A DNA stretch of 64,000 nt from Corynespora cassiicola. Lineage: Eukaryota; Ascomycota; Dothideomycetes; Pleosporales; Corynesporascaceae. The DNA lies in contig JAEUWY010000005.1 in NCBI GenBank assembly GCA_022059125.1, positions 1,798,001 to 1,862,000 of the forward strand, given 5' to 3'. The position numbers were made by a program, and so were the translations under genes. Each line of letters opens with the position of its first letter. The first letter of the stretch is position 1. The notes below the pieces were generated by a model, which was not told the origin of the DNA, made no database searches, and saw only the letters and a list, made by a program, of their open reading frames with translations. Shown piece after piece: positions 1 through 11,994 of the stretch.

Positions 1-339
1 TTCCATTCGACCAGCGACCTGACCATCGCGCAACCGAAACCTTCTCACTTCAGGAGACCATCCCTGCCCGATGGAGGCCATGGCCAGCCGGACGAGAGTC
101 AGATGCACTATCCCGTGCACTTTGGCTATGATGACTACAAGGACATCTCGCTCAGCGGCATTAGCCACAACGTTCCGTTCGCCCCGCCAGTGTCAGCCAT
201 GCCCGACTTCCTCGTCCACGAGTACGCCCCGCCGTCGGGCGCAGGGCCCCATGCGCATATGCTTCGGCGGACCACGGAGCCTCAGCCGAAGAGCTACATC
301 TTCGCCAACCAGAGTCCGGCCGACTTCAAAGCATCATAG
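1..339 (+). CDS. 3' end of an unidentified gene (left-truncated)
   Basis: The frame is open from the first base and stops at 337-339, giving about 112 C-terminal residues. I prefer this to an internal ATG start at 103 because the frame has no stop upstream and its composition is uniform. The peptide is rich in Pro, Ser and His, has no membrane segment and ends in FANQSPADFKAS. That style resembles the disordered tail of a fungal regulatory protein, but I do not recognise the family. The start and any DNA-binding domain lie outside the window. The long non-coding stretch on its 3' side is consistent with a regulatory gene having a long 3' UTR, which is an inference. Confidence 0.6.
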   Translation, partial: FHSTSDLTIAQPKPSHFRRPSLPDGGHGQPDESQMHYPVHFGYDDYKDISLSGISHNVPFAPPVSAMPDFLVHEYAPPSGAGPHAHMLRRTTEPQPKSYIFANQSPADFKAS

Positions 340-1602
340 TTGCGCTCGCGTTAGAGCTTCTCATTGATCTTCATGTTTGGGTTTCTACGGTTTCTGTTGG
401 GATATACCCGGTCTCTTATCTCGTCGATCTCAGTCAGGGAAAGAGGACCCGTTTCATTTTGCCAGCGCTCTCGCTCTCGGTCCATACCTTTGATCCGTTA
501 CATCGCATTCGTCTACCAGGGGAAATACAAAAGGGGTTTTTTATTTCAAAGTGCCTGCTCAACTTCTCGACTAGCGACCATGGCCGGTGTTTGGGTAGTC
601 TCAGCATTCTCGTCGCATTGCACTGCGTTGCTTTGGCTATAGCCCACAGGTATTAATACTAATCTTCGACAAGTGTTCCTGTTCATCTATTCATGGCAAG
701 GCGCAAGAGCGAAAAATATAGGAATCTCCCAGTTGGATACATGGGCTTTATTTTCGCCTTTTGGATACTGTACGAACACGGTTTTTTGCTGTCGTCAAAG
801 TGTTTTTTTTTCTTACCATCTCTCTCTCTCCATTATTCATGTAATGCTAGGAGCACTAAGTTCCTCATAATGTCTCTCTATTCTAACGAGCACGGGCGCA
901 TCTTGTTTGGGCAGGGTTTTGGGAGGCCCCCGCCATTAGGGGGTCAAGGAACGGGCAATCAGTTGCAACTGTAGGAGTAGTCAAAGCGCAGGTAGATAAG
1001 CGGCCGATATACGCATGGGAGAAAGTTGGTCTGTCATAGGTCATCGGAAACATTGCATCGCAAATGGATCCATCGCGACGGCGGCTACAAAACGTCGTTG
1101 GTTGTCATCATTGTTGAATCTCGAACCTTTGGTCTGGTGCCCCTCATGTCCTGACTGTGGCACTCGAGGCCACCCTGCCCGTCTGCTTCCCATTGTTTTG
1201 TTGGCTCCCGCCCCGGCATGTTCCACCGGGTAGCAGGCAGGTACCAAGCCGAGCACGGGACATCATGTGCACGAGTAGAGAAGAAGCAGTTGCTTTTCCT
1301 CGTCATGTGGGGACGATGACGGCTCCAACGACTTGGCTTGGTTGATAGAGAACGGTGAAGCAAGGCCCCGAATCGCATCGCACCAAATGGATTAGATAAT
1401 CGCCAGTCAGTCGCCGTCCTCGCCGTCCTCTCGCGGCCGGGCTTGCTTTTTCCTTTCTGGCCACATGAACCTCCCGCCGTCTCCAGTTGTTCATCCCGCC
1501 TCGCCCTTCCCTCTGCCCGTCGCCCCCCTGGCCACGAGCCGGCACACCGACTGATAGGTGTTGGACTGATACGCCCACACCACGGGGGCTCGAGCGAGCA
1601 CG

Positions 1603-1618
1603 GGCACAGGCACATGCG

Positions 1619-1661
<43 letters not shown>

Positions 1662-1663
1662 AG
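1603..1663. repeat. Tandem GCACAG hexamer array
   Basis: About ten head-to-tail copies of the unit GCACAG (CAGGCA in register), with single-base variants at both ends (CATGCG, GCGCAG). On the reverse strand it gives open frames such as poly(CLCL), which explains the spurious ORFs here. It is a short minisatellite, likely length-variable between strains. Confidence 0.85.
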
Positions 1664-1740
1664 GAGCACTGACTGGGCTGACGGTACTCACCGTTTGATA
1701 AAGTGACGGCGTACCCAGGACGTACACGCTCGAGGCACAT

Positions 1741-1771
1741 CGCACAGGCACAGGCACAGGCACAGGCACAG
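1741..1771. repeat. Second GCACAG hexamer array
   Basis: Five copies of the same GCACAG unit, about 80 bp after the first array and in the same orientation. Two arrays of one unit with unique sequence between them suggest a duplicated or interrupted minisatellite. Confidence 0.8.
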
Positions 1772-4690
1772 ACGAACAAGCTCTTGCGATCTTCGATCCC
1801 GCAGGCCTCATCCCAGCTCACCTCCACACCACCACCGCACCCACTACTACCACCACCGCCGCCGCCGCCGCCGAAGAGAGACACCGTAGTGTCTGTGCTC
1901 GACCTTGCCTGCTCACTCGCCGCGGCCAGATTGGCCGAGAAAGACAAGGCAGCGACCTTCCGTTTCCGTTTTTTGCTTTTCCGTCGTGGGATTGTGAGTG
2001 TTGTTGAGGGGTGGAGCGGGGACCTGGGGCTCTTGTCTGTTTTGCTTCTTCTCCCCCGTCTGCATGCCACGCACTGCACTGCACTGCACCCCCGCCGCGA
2101 CTCGATGTCGTTGGAAGCGATTCATTTGGACGCGACTAGGGACGCGACCCGACTCAACAACGTAACGTGTTTTTTGCTTTGCAACGTTCCTTCTTTCTGC
2201 GTCTGGCTCCTGCAGTTTGCGGGAAGAGGCTTTGCTTTGCCTCGGCCTGTTGCTGGATCCCCTTTCATGCCGGTACATGGCATCCTCCTTGTCCCCGCTT
2301 GTTTGTTTGTTTGTATATGCATACGCTTGCCTTCCCTCAGCCCCTGAGTCCGGCATCTAACACATCTACGACTTCGGCATGCCCATCGATTTCACACGCC
2401 TCAGACTTCGGCTTGGGTCGGTCTTGTCTGAGCCGGTCTTGCCTTCCTCCTCCCTCGCCCTAGTTGCTTCTGGCGTGAAAACTTCCAATGCCATCCATCG
2501 TACAGCGAAACGGACAAAGGGCTGTTCACTAATCTGCCTGCTCGAGGTTAAAAGGCATCCGGTGTCACTAGCATGCTCGCCAACGCTTCGCCAGACGCTG
2601 GTGCTAAAGGTTGTGGCTGTGACATCTCCTCCAGCCAAACTCAAACTCTGGTACACTAACCCGGCTAGCGCTCGGGGAGAGCAACGAGGCCGCTGGCTCG
2701 AGACGCCAACCGACACAGCTAGGATCGCCGCTCCAAATCTTTGGGGTGGGAAAGCCACCAGATCCTCCCGGAAAGCACTGGACACATGGTGCACGTCCCC
2801 GGATCGAGCTCGGACCGAAGAGTCGAAGAAGCTTGGAAAACTGCTTTGCTTTGTAGCGTGGTCGCTCGAGCTTGGGTCCTGACGGCCGGCTTTTTGACTG
2901 AAGGGGCTGCCGGGGCTTCCGGGGGGCTTCCTGGCCTGCCTGGGCCTGCCTGGCCGGGTGCCTGATGATCTGGTGCCCTCCGTTGTCTTGTAGCGCAGCG
3001 TAGCGTGGGGAGCCAATGGACCGCGTCCTCGCCGGATTGCCCCCGGACGGGAGTGAGGCTGAAGTTAACCAGCTGACTGGACCCAACGTTAAAAGATTTG
3101 GAACCATGCTCTAGGGTCATGCTTCCTTCAAGTCACATGGTATGGAAAGCAGGGGCAAAAGGGGTAGGAGAAAAGAAAGAGGAGAAACACGAGGAAAGAA
3201 AGGACCCGAGCGTTTACGTTGACGTTGCTATGGCGCGATTAGCTTCTCGATCGCATGCGTCGAGGGACTATGCATCTTCGCGGCAGTATGTATGCATCCC
3301 CTTTTCTCCCTCGCCTTCTTCTGCGTTTTCCGCTCCGCGGATGCACAGCGCAACTCCACGCTAAGTCTAGAGCAAAGAAGGGACAGGATTGTCGACGGCA
3401 CAGGAAAAAAAAGCCAGATTCAACGACAAGGAACTTTGTGTCTGCCATGGGCGTGCTAAGTACTCGTATCCCAAACGTACAGCATCCCCCGCGGCACATA
3501 CACATATACGAAGGCATATCGATACGATCATGGGAAAGTTGCCGGCAGCGCACATCACGGACGTTTTCGGAAGATTCGTTTACCCATCATCACACCATGA
3601 GCTCATTTTCTACGACAATGGTGGAGACAGCAGTAGGTGAGGGCAAGGACATTTGAACATGTGAACGAGTTAGCTATATGTTGTAAATGATAAGTGGACC
3701 CCCCATGGCTCTACTACAGACACCAATGCCGACACCAAAGCAAACCATCCTGTCTGTCAAACGTCGTGTCTCATCCACAAGATGAACCTGCTTACACGTC
3801 ACTGTCAACGTCAACGCAAACGTCAGCACCAATATCAAGCATCATCACCCCGAACTCAATCCTCCAAACTTCAACCCTGCCGTCGTGGAAATTGACACTG
3901 ACAAGCGTGCGTTGCTGTGGCGCAGCTGAAAGCCGGACAAAGAGAGGGGGAAAAGAGGCGCATCAACCGTCCTCTACCCGTCTCTGCCTGTCTCTGTCCA
4001 ATCCATTCCGCCCTATTTCCGACCCGCCGACGGCCGACGGCTGACGACCATCACTCCAAGCTAACCTTGGGCAGGAGACTAACCAGCTCGCCAAAAAAAA
4101 GTGTTGTGCAGCGACGAACCTCGCGCAAGGCATAGCAGCGCAGGGCAAAGCAAAGACAGACCGCCCGCCCTACTATCATTTGTTGGGCGTGCAGCGGAGA
4201 GTCCTCCGGCGGCATGCCGAGATTTGCCTGGGGCACTCTAACTTGCTAAACTACTCTCTTTAGGCGCACACACACACGACCGGGCCGTAAGCGCAGCACA
4301 CGACCAAGACACGACACACAAACTCAACCGCGGCAGGGACGTCACACTTTTCCACTAGTCCGTCCCTCGGCTCGTAATGTAGTTCCCTATTTCGCATCGT
4401 GCCATGCGAGCGGCAAGCGATTACGAGAAAAGGGGGGCAAAGAGGGAGAGAAAGCGCACCGAAACGCATGCTTGTGTGTGGAGAATGGGCGAGACATGGC
4501 GTAGCTGAGTGTGATGCCGTGTGTGTGTTGTATCCCAGGAAAAGGAATGGGCGGTCTGCGAATGGGGGGCGGGTGGGCAAGCGGGCGGGTAAGTAGAAGA
4601 GGTCGCACGCATTTGGCCCTTGTTTACTTGTTTATTTCCCCTTTGCTTTCTCTGTTTTTTGTCTCCTTTTTTCGGGTCTGCGAGGGAGGA

Positions 4691-4707
4691 GGGGGGGGGG
4701 GGGGGGG
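4691..4707. repeat. G17 homopolymer
   Basis: Seventeen consecutive G bases within a G-rich strand. The length is likely unreliable in sequencing and could be polymorphic. Confidence 0.9.
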
Positions 4708-5000
4708 AAGGCCTTGAGACTTTTTCCCGACGGTGTGGGTTCGGAAGAGTTAGATGGCATGGCATGGCGTGAGTGCAGCTGCTGGGCGTTGGATGGCTTG
4801 CGGGTCCACGTGATGCGGCTGTAGAATGCAGGGGGGGGCTTGCATGCGGCCGTTTTGCGCCTTCTGCGAGGGGTTTTTCTCGGGTGACGATGGCGGTGGC
4901 GGCGGCGGTGGTGGTGTGCGATCATGTGAGTTTGTTTTTGGCTATTTGGCGCGTCTTCTCTGACGGCGTGGTTGTGGGTGCGCGGATCGTTATTGATTTT

Positions 5001-6111
5001 TTGTCTTGCATCATGCCTTTGGGGTCCCTAGGTGTTGTTTGTACGCCATGTCGTTGGAGCTATTTGAGCCCGGCCTTGGTTTGCAGGAAACGTATAGTCG
5101 GGTTTACTGCATTCGGGAAGTTTGGTATTGTTTGGTTTGGAATACGAACTTGGTTTCGGAGGGTTGGGTGTTGGTTCGCCCCGTGTGATTGGTTTGGTGT
5201 TCGGTTTTGATCGAACGGATTGCAGAATAAGTCGGCCAAGTAGATCAGATAAATTGGAAGAATATGGATTGGTCACTTCTGCGAATGGATTGTCTTGTAG
5301 CTTCGACTATTTGTTCGTCGTGTGAAATACTCCATTTGGAGAAGGGCACCGAGATATCGGTACATTATATGATACTGGCTCCTTGGCCACTTCTATATCT
5401 TGTATACTCTGACTCGTTAGACATGTTTGAAATGGAGATGAGTGAATTGCTAGAACCAAGAAGCTGAAAGAGGAAAAATTGACCTGTCGCACAATATTAG
5501 AGGGATATTCTTGACACTAGCTTAATTCGTACAACGCTTATAGTGTGGCGTGTTTCTTTCCCCTCTCCATTTCCTATCCCTCCTACATGAATCTCTCCAA
5601 TAACAGCATGTGATGTGAGGTATAGGCGTATGGGGCTAAAACTGTGAGAAAATTGAGTGGTCATTGTAACTACGGAGAAGAGACTAAACTCTGGAAGTGT
5701 TGTCCACAATACTGTTTCCTATCATAAGCGACCTCAAAGAAGAAAATTTGATGCCTAAGAACAATAAGTTTAAGCTTCTACAAATCTTATGGAAAAAAGG
5801 AATATAAAAACTGTAGTAATGCGCAGTTATCGTCTAAGAGGAGATTTATGTAACAGCTAAGTTATACGGACAACAAACAAAATGATCGTGCTTCTTTCCC
5901 TTGTATTCGCATGGCTTTTCCAGATCCTCATCTGTCCTTGATAGTATCCTTGAAATAGGTATGAAGACATCTTAGATTCTCCACCATTGATTGAAAACCC
6001 CATAATTTCCCCCCAAACACAAAGGATGTATACCAGCGCCTATTCTACCTAGGCTCAAAGCTTTGTACCCAACGTTGGTTCATTCTGCAAGTGTCGAACC
6101 TTCGTGCATGG
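5001..6111. other. AT-richer gene-free DNA 3' of the STAND gene
   Basis: Base composition shifts from GC-rich to AT-rich near 5,200. I see no convincing coding frame. The last part (about 5,750-6,111) probably carries the 3' UTR of the minus-strand STAND gene, whose stop codon is at 6112-6114. Confidence 0.5.
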
Positions 6112-9100
6112 CTAGATACTTGGGCCATCCTTGTACCCTTTCTTGGTTTTTCTGCTCCATCTCAGCATGTTCAATACAATGCATTTGGCTGCCTTCAATC
6201 TTTTGGTTGCCATTTGGCTCTTGAATTGGTCGATCTGCTCTTGACGCACACCCCAATCCGTTCGGAGTTTGTCTATCCACTCTTTGCGAGCGGCCGGCTG
6301 TCCGCCGACCATCATCATGTCAGACGGTATACTTTTCCACAGTGTTTGGTCGAATGGCGGGATATAGAGATGCGAGTGTTCCTTGTTGCAGAGAGTAGGC
6401 TTCAATGTCCCATCTTGGAGTTTCCCGTAGCAGCCGTGGCATAACTGCGTATCGAGGCAGTGCTTACACAACCAACAGTCAGTCAAGCGTTTACTCCAAT
6501 CAAATCCATAGGCATCACACCCAAAGTCGACCACGTAGGACTGGAGCGGATCCTCGGCTGAGTCATCAGCTTTGGTTCCCGATTTGTTGAGGCTTTCAGA
6601 GACAGGATCTGTAGCCGATTGCTCGGATATAACCTCGGCAGTCTGTATAATCCCACAGGCCGAAGCCTCCGCAGCATTGACCTTCTGTCTCTTTGGTGGT
6701 ATGGTAATCTGCCAGGCAGCAATAGCGTCATCATCATAATTGAGAACTCCCAGTGTGGTAGCAAGGTTCCAGTACCGAGTCCTAAGGGATTCATCATATG
6801 GGTTTTCAGGCCAATCATCAAAAATACTGCGCATCCGGACCTTTACTTCTTCGTGGGCCTCGTCAATTTTCCCCACGAGGAAATATAGTCGGGACAAACA
6901 TAGCCGAATATCCAGCGTGCTCTGTAGGCAGTCACGGATAATTTGGCAGTCCATTCCAGCAAGAGCCTTCAGCATGCTTAAGTGACTCCCTATAGGCTTT
7001 TGTGGGTTCAGCCCTGGATGTTTAACCGTTGCCTTGGTTAAAAGATTGGGCGCTAGTCTTCTGACGGTTTCTCGTACTGTCCAATACAATATCGAAGATT
7101 CGTCAGATCTCTTGACCATGTCCTGCCAAATCCGTAGACCCTTGTTGTGATCTTTCTCGGATGCACTGCTGTAAAGTGCTATTGCGCCTTGGTGGAAGAC
7201 CAAATGTTCTTTGAAGGAAGTACTGAGTACCTTGCCTGGGAAAGCGTCGATGGCCTTTTGGTACATTGCACCGACTTCCTCCGCGACGTTCAGGTGTTTG
7301 GTAGCGGTTGCGATGCATGAATGCATATCCCAACATTCGACAGTTCTTGCCAACCAGTAGTAGAGACTACGATTGACGCCATTGTATTCTTGTCGGCTCC
7401 GCAGGAATTCGATGGTGGAGTCATATGCCTTCATTTCGTCCCACGCTTTTAGTAAATTTTCAAACGCAGCGATGTATACGTCTTCTGGCCTGGACTCGAT
7501 ATCCACCTCTTGCTCCAGTATGTTCCGGAAACACTCGGCGGCTAAAGCGTACTCTTTGCATTGCACATGACAATTTCCTTCGGCCAGGAAGATTCTTTCC
7601 CAACAGTTGTTTGTGTATATCTTGTCCACGTTCATAAGCTGGCCTTTCAGCGGTTTCAGTCTATGGATGTATTTGAGCCTCGATGTATGATTTTTCAAAT
7701 TGTCGTGCACTTCTGCAATGGAAAGGAGAAGTGCCCAGTTATCTTTCATTTGTGACTCAGCATGCTCAAATGCAGTCAGAGCTTCTTCATGGTGTCCAGT
7801 GACTTTGTAGGTGGTGCCCGTACGGAAACTCCAAAGTGGACTATAGGGATCCAATCCAGTGTGCTTAGTCACCCACTCGAAGAATTCTTTCAAATTTTCA
7901 ACAGATATTGGATCAAATGGCTCGAAATTTTTTTTCTTTCCCTAATGTTTATGTGTCAGCTGAAAGCTCCCTAAATGTAGCAAATACTTACTTTCATGAC
8001 AATGCCATAAGATATGTAGAAATAAGACGGGGAAGTCAAGCTTTGACAGCTGAACCAATGAAATGCCAAGCGCTCTGCTACTTTTTCAAGGACAAAGTAT
8101 CTGCTTTTGGTCTCGGATATGACAGTTTTGGCCCAGATCTCCTTCTCAATGTCTGTAGAATAACCTTGGGCAGCGTGGGGGTTTTTCAGAAATCTCAATA
8201 GTGAGTCAAGATATTCGTCTTCCACAGTCCAGTCCGACCTTAAAACAGGGAGGGCTGACTCTGCGAACCATGCATCTATTAGCTCCGGATTGCAAAGAAG
8301 TTCGACCAGTCGGTATCCAATGTCAGCCAGTGAACGTCGATCTGCTTCGAAGAATTCGATTTGTTCCACAAAGCCTTTCAGATGCTTGTAGAATTGGGTG
8401 CGGGAGTACACGCGAAGAATATCCAGACCTTCATCTTCCTCTAAATTGCAGAGGATATCCATGCAGTAGCGGGTCATAGTAACTTCCAGGGCATCTTTTT
8501 GTTTGACGTGGATATTCTGTTTTCCAGCCAAGTCGTTGAAGAAGCTCTCGAAGCGGAATCTTTCGAAGTGCACATCTCCACACATGTTCTTCACGAAACG
8601 CCTGCAGAGGTCAATTTCGGCGTCGGTGATGTCCGTTGCGGATCCTGGGGTGGTGAAAGCAGAGACCGTAGACCTCTTCTCTGACAAAATCTCAACAAGT
8701 TCATCGGAAATTAGCTTGACACCTCCATACCCATCCATTGTGATTATAGCCGAAAAGGAAGAGGAGACCATGGTCTCTATCAGAAACCTTTTGCGAAACT
8801 TGAAGTACAACGCACTTTGAAGGAGCTCAACGGAACAAGATCCCTTGGTTCCCAGGATCCAAATAAGCATCTCGTTGAGTTGTTCAATCTGTTCCGTGTT
8901 GAGCGAGGAATTGAGCGTCTTGACATTGTTTCTCAAGAACGCGTCCATGTCATTCCCAGTGGTATTGATGATATCCAGAACTCTCTGTTCCGTGTCACAG
9001 GTATCAATCTGAATCATCTTGGCTTCAAGGTTCCCGTAGTGGCCATGAGCATTTGCAACAAGCCTTTTGATGTTTGCGTCGTTCAAAATGGCTCCAAGGT

Positions 9101-10742
9101 CTGGTTTTTTCTTACAAATCTTCTTCTTCCGGGCCTCCGCAAAGGCCTCAAGATCATCCGAGTTGATAAATGGGGGTAACAATGACTTATCATCGTCGCC
9201 GTCGCTAACTCGGACCATTCGACCCTCGATACTTCTGTATGGACCAAGGAAGATATCACGGACCAATTCTCTGTCTTTTGGAAGATTTAAAAGTGCATCA
9301 TCTGTGCCTGAGATGAAAAACCGAAGGGAGAGTCCTTTGGAAGGTAATATTGCGAACCGTGTAATCTTCGCAATGGTTTCATCAGCGTCCTCCGTACGTG
9401 CTAGATCATCGTACCCATCGATGCAGATGAAGTAAGTTCCACTCATCGCATGTTGCAATTTGGGTACAAGATTATTCCATCGATCACTTGCCTGTGAAAT
9501 GCTTGCCGGTTGTTCACAGACTTTTGCTACCGCTTTTGCGTAGGTGAAATCATTGCATGCGAACTGATAGATGATAGAAGCCAGGCACGTTTCGAGGGAT
9601 TTGTCTTTCTCATCTCCAAAATAGTAGTAGGCCACGTATGCGCGATCCGATGCGGTATCGAGGTGTTTAGTTTGCAAGTACTCAATGACATGACTGAAAG
9701 CGTAGGTTTTGCCGAAGCCAGAATCACCTCTTAAAGTCAAGACTTTGAGCTCATGCTTACGAACGTCTGCCCATCGGGTGAAACCAACGTTGGCTCGTTC
9801 AAGCCATTTGCCGCTGTTCTTAACACGGCTGTGACGGATCTTGTCATGTTGCTTTCTCCATGACTCTTTGGTATCTTGCAAACCCAATCCTTTCTTTATA
9901 CTTTCCAGGTTGTTCTTATGTTTCTCTTGCGTGATGTGTACATCCAAGGTGGCTTTGACCTGTATTTCAAAGTTCAGGATTTGCTCATTGCGCCTGTTGA
10001 GATCCTCGAGGTGTTCCCTGATCTCGGACATGTAACTTTGTTTTTCCTCGTCTGACTTAAGGAGGTGGCGTGCAAGACCCTTCACATCCACCAGGATCTG
10101 GTCAACCTCAACATGCGTAAAGTCTTGCACCAGCCTTTCCATCTCCGTAAGAGATTCTGCTACACCGCCATCCTCATCGAAGAGAACCACTCTTGCTATC
10201 ACTTTCCACTTTTGCCTGGTGCTAGTGGCCAGCTTGTACGAAGACTTGAGGATATCGAGGAAGTGCGATAGAATCTTGTAGGCTGGACCTCGAAGTCCCT
10301 TGGGCAGAATACTCCCCTTTCCGTCGATATTTTGCTCAAGGAACGTATTCAGACGCTGGAGAAACGCCAAAGATCGCTCCATAAGCGTGACAAAACCGTT
10401 CAAGATATCGTCGTAGCCTTGGGCAACAGAGATGAAAACACTGATTGCATTCCAACACTGAGCACTTGGACCACAAACCACACCGGCGCCTTGTGAAACG
10501 ATCGTTCCGAACTTTTGCAGGCACTGTCCGACACTACGCATAATCTGACGAGCATTGGTATTATTCTTGGACTTTGAGTCTCGCAGTTGTCGATCGATCT
10601 CAATTTGGAGGCCTTCGAAGCTGATGTGAGGGTCCAGCTTTTGCTTCGTAATCTTTTCATATTGCTCGAGAACTCGAGACCATGCCTTATCAAGGTCCTC
10701 GTTGTTATCGAATTTATAGCTTCCATCATCTTCACCCCCCAT
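6112..10742 (-). CDS. STAND/NLR-type protein: Goodbye-NACHT-TPR-zinc finger
   Basis: Two exons, 10742-7992 and 7941-6112, joined across a 50-nt GTAAGT...TTAG intron in phase 0, give 1,526 residues. Residues about 20-135 match the fungal Goodbye N-terminal domain. A coiled segment follows, then a NACHT-like P-loop NTPase with Walker A GDSGFGKT (339-346) and Walker B YFICIDGYDD (437-446). The second half is alpha-helical and TPR-like. Near residues 1385-1440 there is a Cys/His cluster resembling the second half of a ZZ finger (CWLCKHC, LCHGCY, CNKEHSH). Such proteins act in the cytoplasm as signal-sensing NTPases in non-self recognition and regulated cell death. The trigger and output here are unknown. 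It diverges from the 2EXR gene, with 412 bp between the start codons. The exact domain borders need a profile search. Confidence 0.85.
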
Positions 10743-11154
10743 CTTGAAAAGCGCTAGTCCACACTCTGGGGCGAATTTAGCTCAACTATGGTCTCGGCGT
10801 TTTTGGTGGAAATGCTGTAGAAGTCGTGGTATTCGAAACACTTTCGTATCACCAAGGAGGGCGGTTTCTATATCAGTTGGAAGTACCCGCGTCCAAATGA
10901 AAAGGGAAAATTGCGCGCTTTTTCATATCAGTTGGCTGATTATACGAGAAAACATACTCCAAATTTGCTGCCTAATCTCAGCTCCCAGAAATGTCCCCGA
11001 TTATAGACTAGTGGTGGCTTGGATAATCCTATCACGAGTGGTTTTTTTTTTTGGCCCCCAAATGCCAGGAACCCCGTGCGCCCAACCCCTCACGCGTGCC
11101 TTCTATCAACTTGTACAAGTCGTTCCCCACGATTCGGCGGACCAAACTTTAATC

Positions 11155-11994
11155 ATGGCAAACCAAATTGCGCCATCCGAGTTTCCACACTTTTCTGGCC
11201 TCCCCCTGGAGTTGCGCGACCAAATATGGCTCGAATCGTTGAATCCTCAGCCTGGACCTGCCTTGTACTTTTACGAAAAAGGATGCTGGCACCCAAGGAC
11301 TCTGACTGAATCCGAGCCAGGATACTATGCTGAAGACCCAGAACTCAACCTTTTTCTTGAATTTCGTTACAGCATGCTAAATGATGCAATTCTCGATGCG
11401 CCTATCTTCCACGTGAACCGAGAGGCGCGTCGCGTCGCGAAACGCTGGTTTCGCGAGCACGGCATCGAAATACGCCACCGCAATGATGTAGCGGAGCCCA
11501 TCTTCGTGCGCTCGTTCGCACCGGAGCATGACGCATTATATGTTGCACCAGAGCAGCTGCATGATTTTATCTGCGAGCCTATAGACCGCAGTTTTGAACC
11601 AGATTTCCTCAACCGGACGTTCAGTTTCATGCCACACTGCGAGCGCATCGCCTTATCGAATGCGCTACTTCAAGAACAACCGAAAGTATTGTCCGAGATC
11701 TTTGAAATGACTTATACTCCCTCGGTAGTATTGATCATTTTTGGCCTGCAACCGGACCAGAGTTTTGTGGATGATGGAATGAACGTCCAGCGTTGCTGGG
11801 AATTCCGAACTGTTCGAGAGGAAGCGCTCACGTGGAATCGCAAAAGGGGGACTTTTGAGCTGATAGAAGGTGGGGAGAGGAAAGAGGAGGGATCGCTCAT
11901 AACATCAGAGACAAGGAAAGAGCTAGAAAGTACTTTGATCGAAGGGCAGGTAGATGGTTTTGAACTCTGGCCAGCATTCGCTATGAGGCAATAA
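11155..11994 (+). CDS. 2EXR domain protein
   Basis: A single exon of 279 residues. I chose the ATG at 11155, because the frame upstream (open from 10744) lacks the family pattern. The protein begins a few residues before FSGLPLELRDQIW, the hallmark opening of the 2EXR family: an F-x-LP-E-LR-x-IW box, then a second conserved block around FHVNREARRVAKR. These proteins are expanded in plant-associated and saprobic ascomycetes and have no established biochemical role. The N-terminal motif is F-box-like. No signal peptide or membrane segment is visible. It shares the intergenic region with the STAND gene, which may mean shared regulation. That is an inference only. Confidence 0.8.
   Translation: MANQIAPSEFPHFSGLPLELRDQIWLESLNPQPGPALYFYEKGCWHPRTLTESEPGYYAEDPELNLFLEFRYSMLNDAILDAPIFHVNREARRVAKRWFREHGIEIRHRNDVAEPIFVRSFAPEHDALYVAPEQLHDFICEPIDRSFEPDFLNRTFSFMPHCERIALSNALLQEQPKVLSEIFEMTYTPSVVLIIFGLQPDQSFVDDGMNVQRCWEFRTVREEALTWNRKRGTFELIEGGERKEEGSLITSETRKELESTLIEGQVDGFELWPAFAMRQ

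Larger units (their letters stand above)
340..5000. other. Gene-free region with low-complexity tracts
   Basis: No open frame here has protein-like composition or intron-compatible continuation on either strand. The open frames of 60-260 codons are driven by GC-rich repeats and overlap each other on both strands. The stretch holds GCACAG-type hexamer arrays (1603-1663, 1741-1771), CT- and CA-rich tracts, and a G17 run (4691-4707). It probably combines the 3' UTR of the left gene with long regulatory DNA. A structural RNA or lncRNA cannot be excluded. Confidence 0.6.

Noticed and set aside
1603..1771. Possible CRISPR-like repeat array
   Set aside because: The units are contiguous 6-bp tandem copies without spacers, and the genome is eukaryotic.
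1303..3016. Several 150-260-codon frames on both strands
   Set aside because: They overlap each other and derive from GCACAG repeats and GC-rich DNA. No conserved pattern.
10744..11154. N-terminal extension of the 2EXR gene
   Set aside because: The open frame extends upstream but lacks family pattern and overlaps the STAND promoter. The ATG at 11155 places the FSGLPLELRDQIW motif near the N-terminus as is usual.
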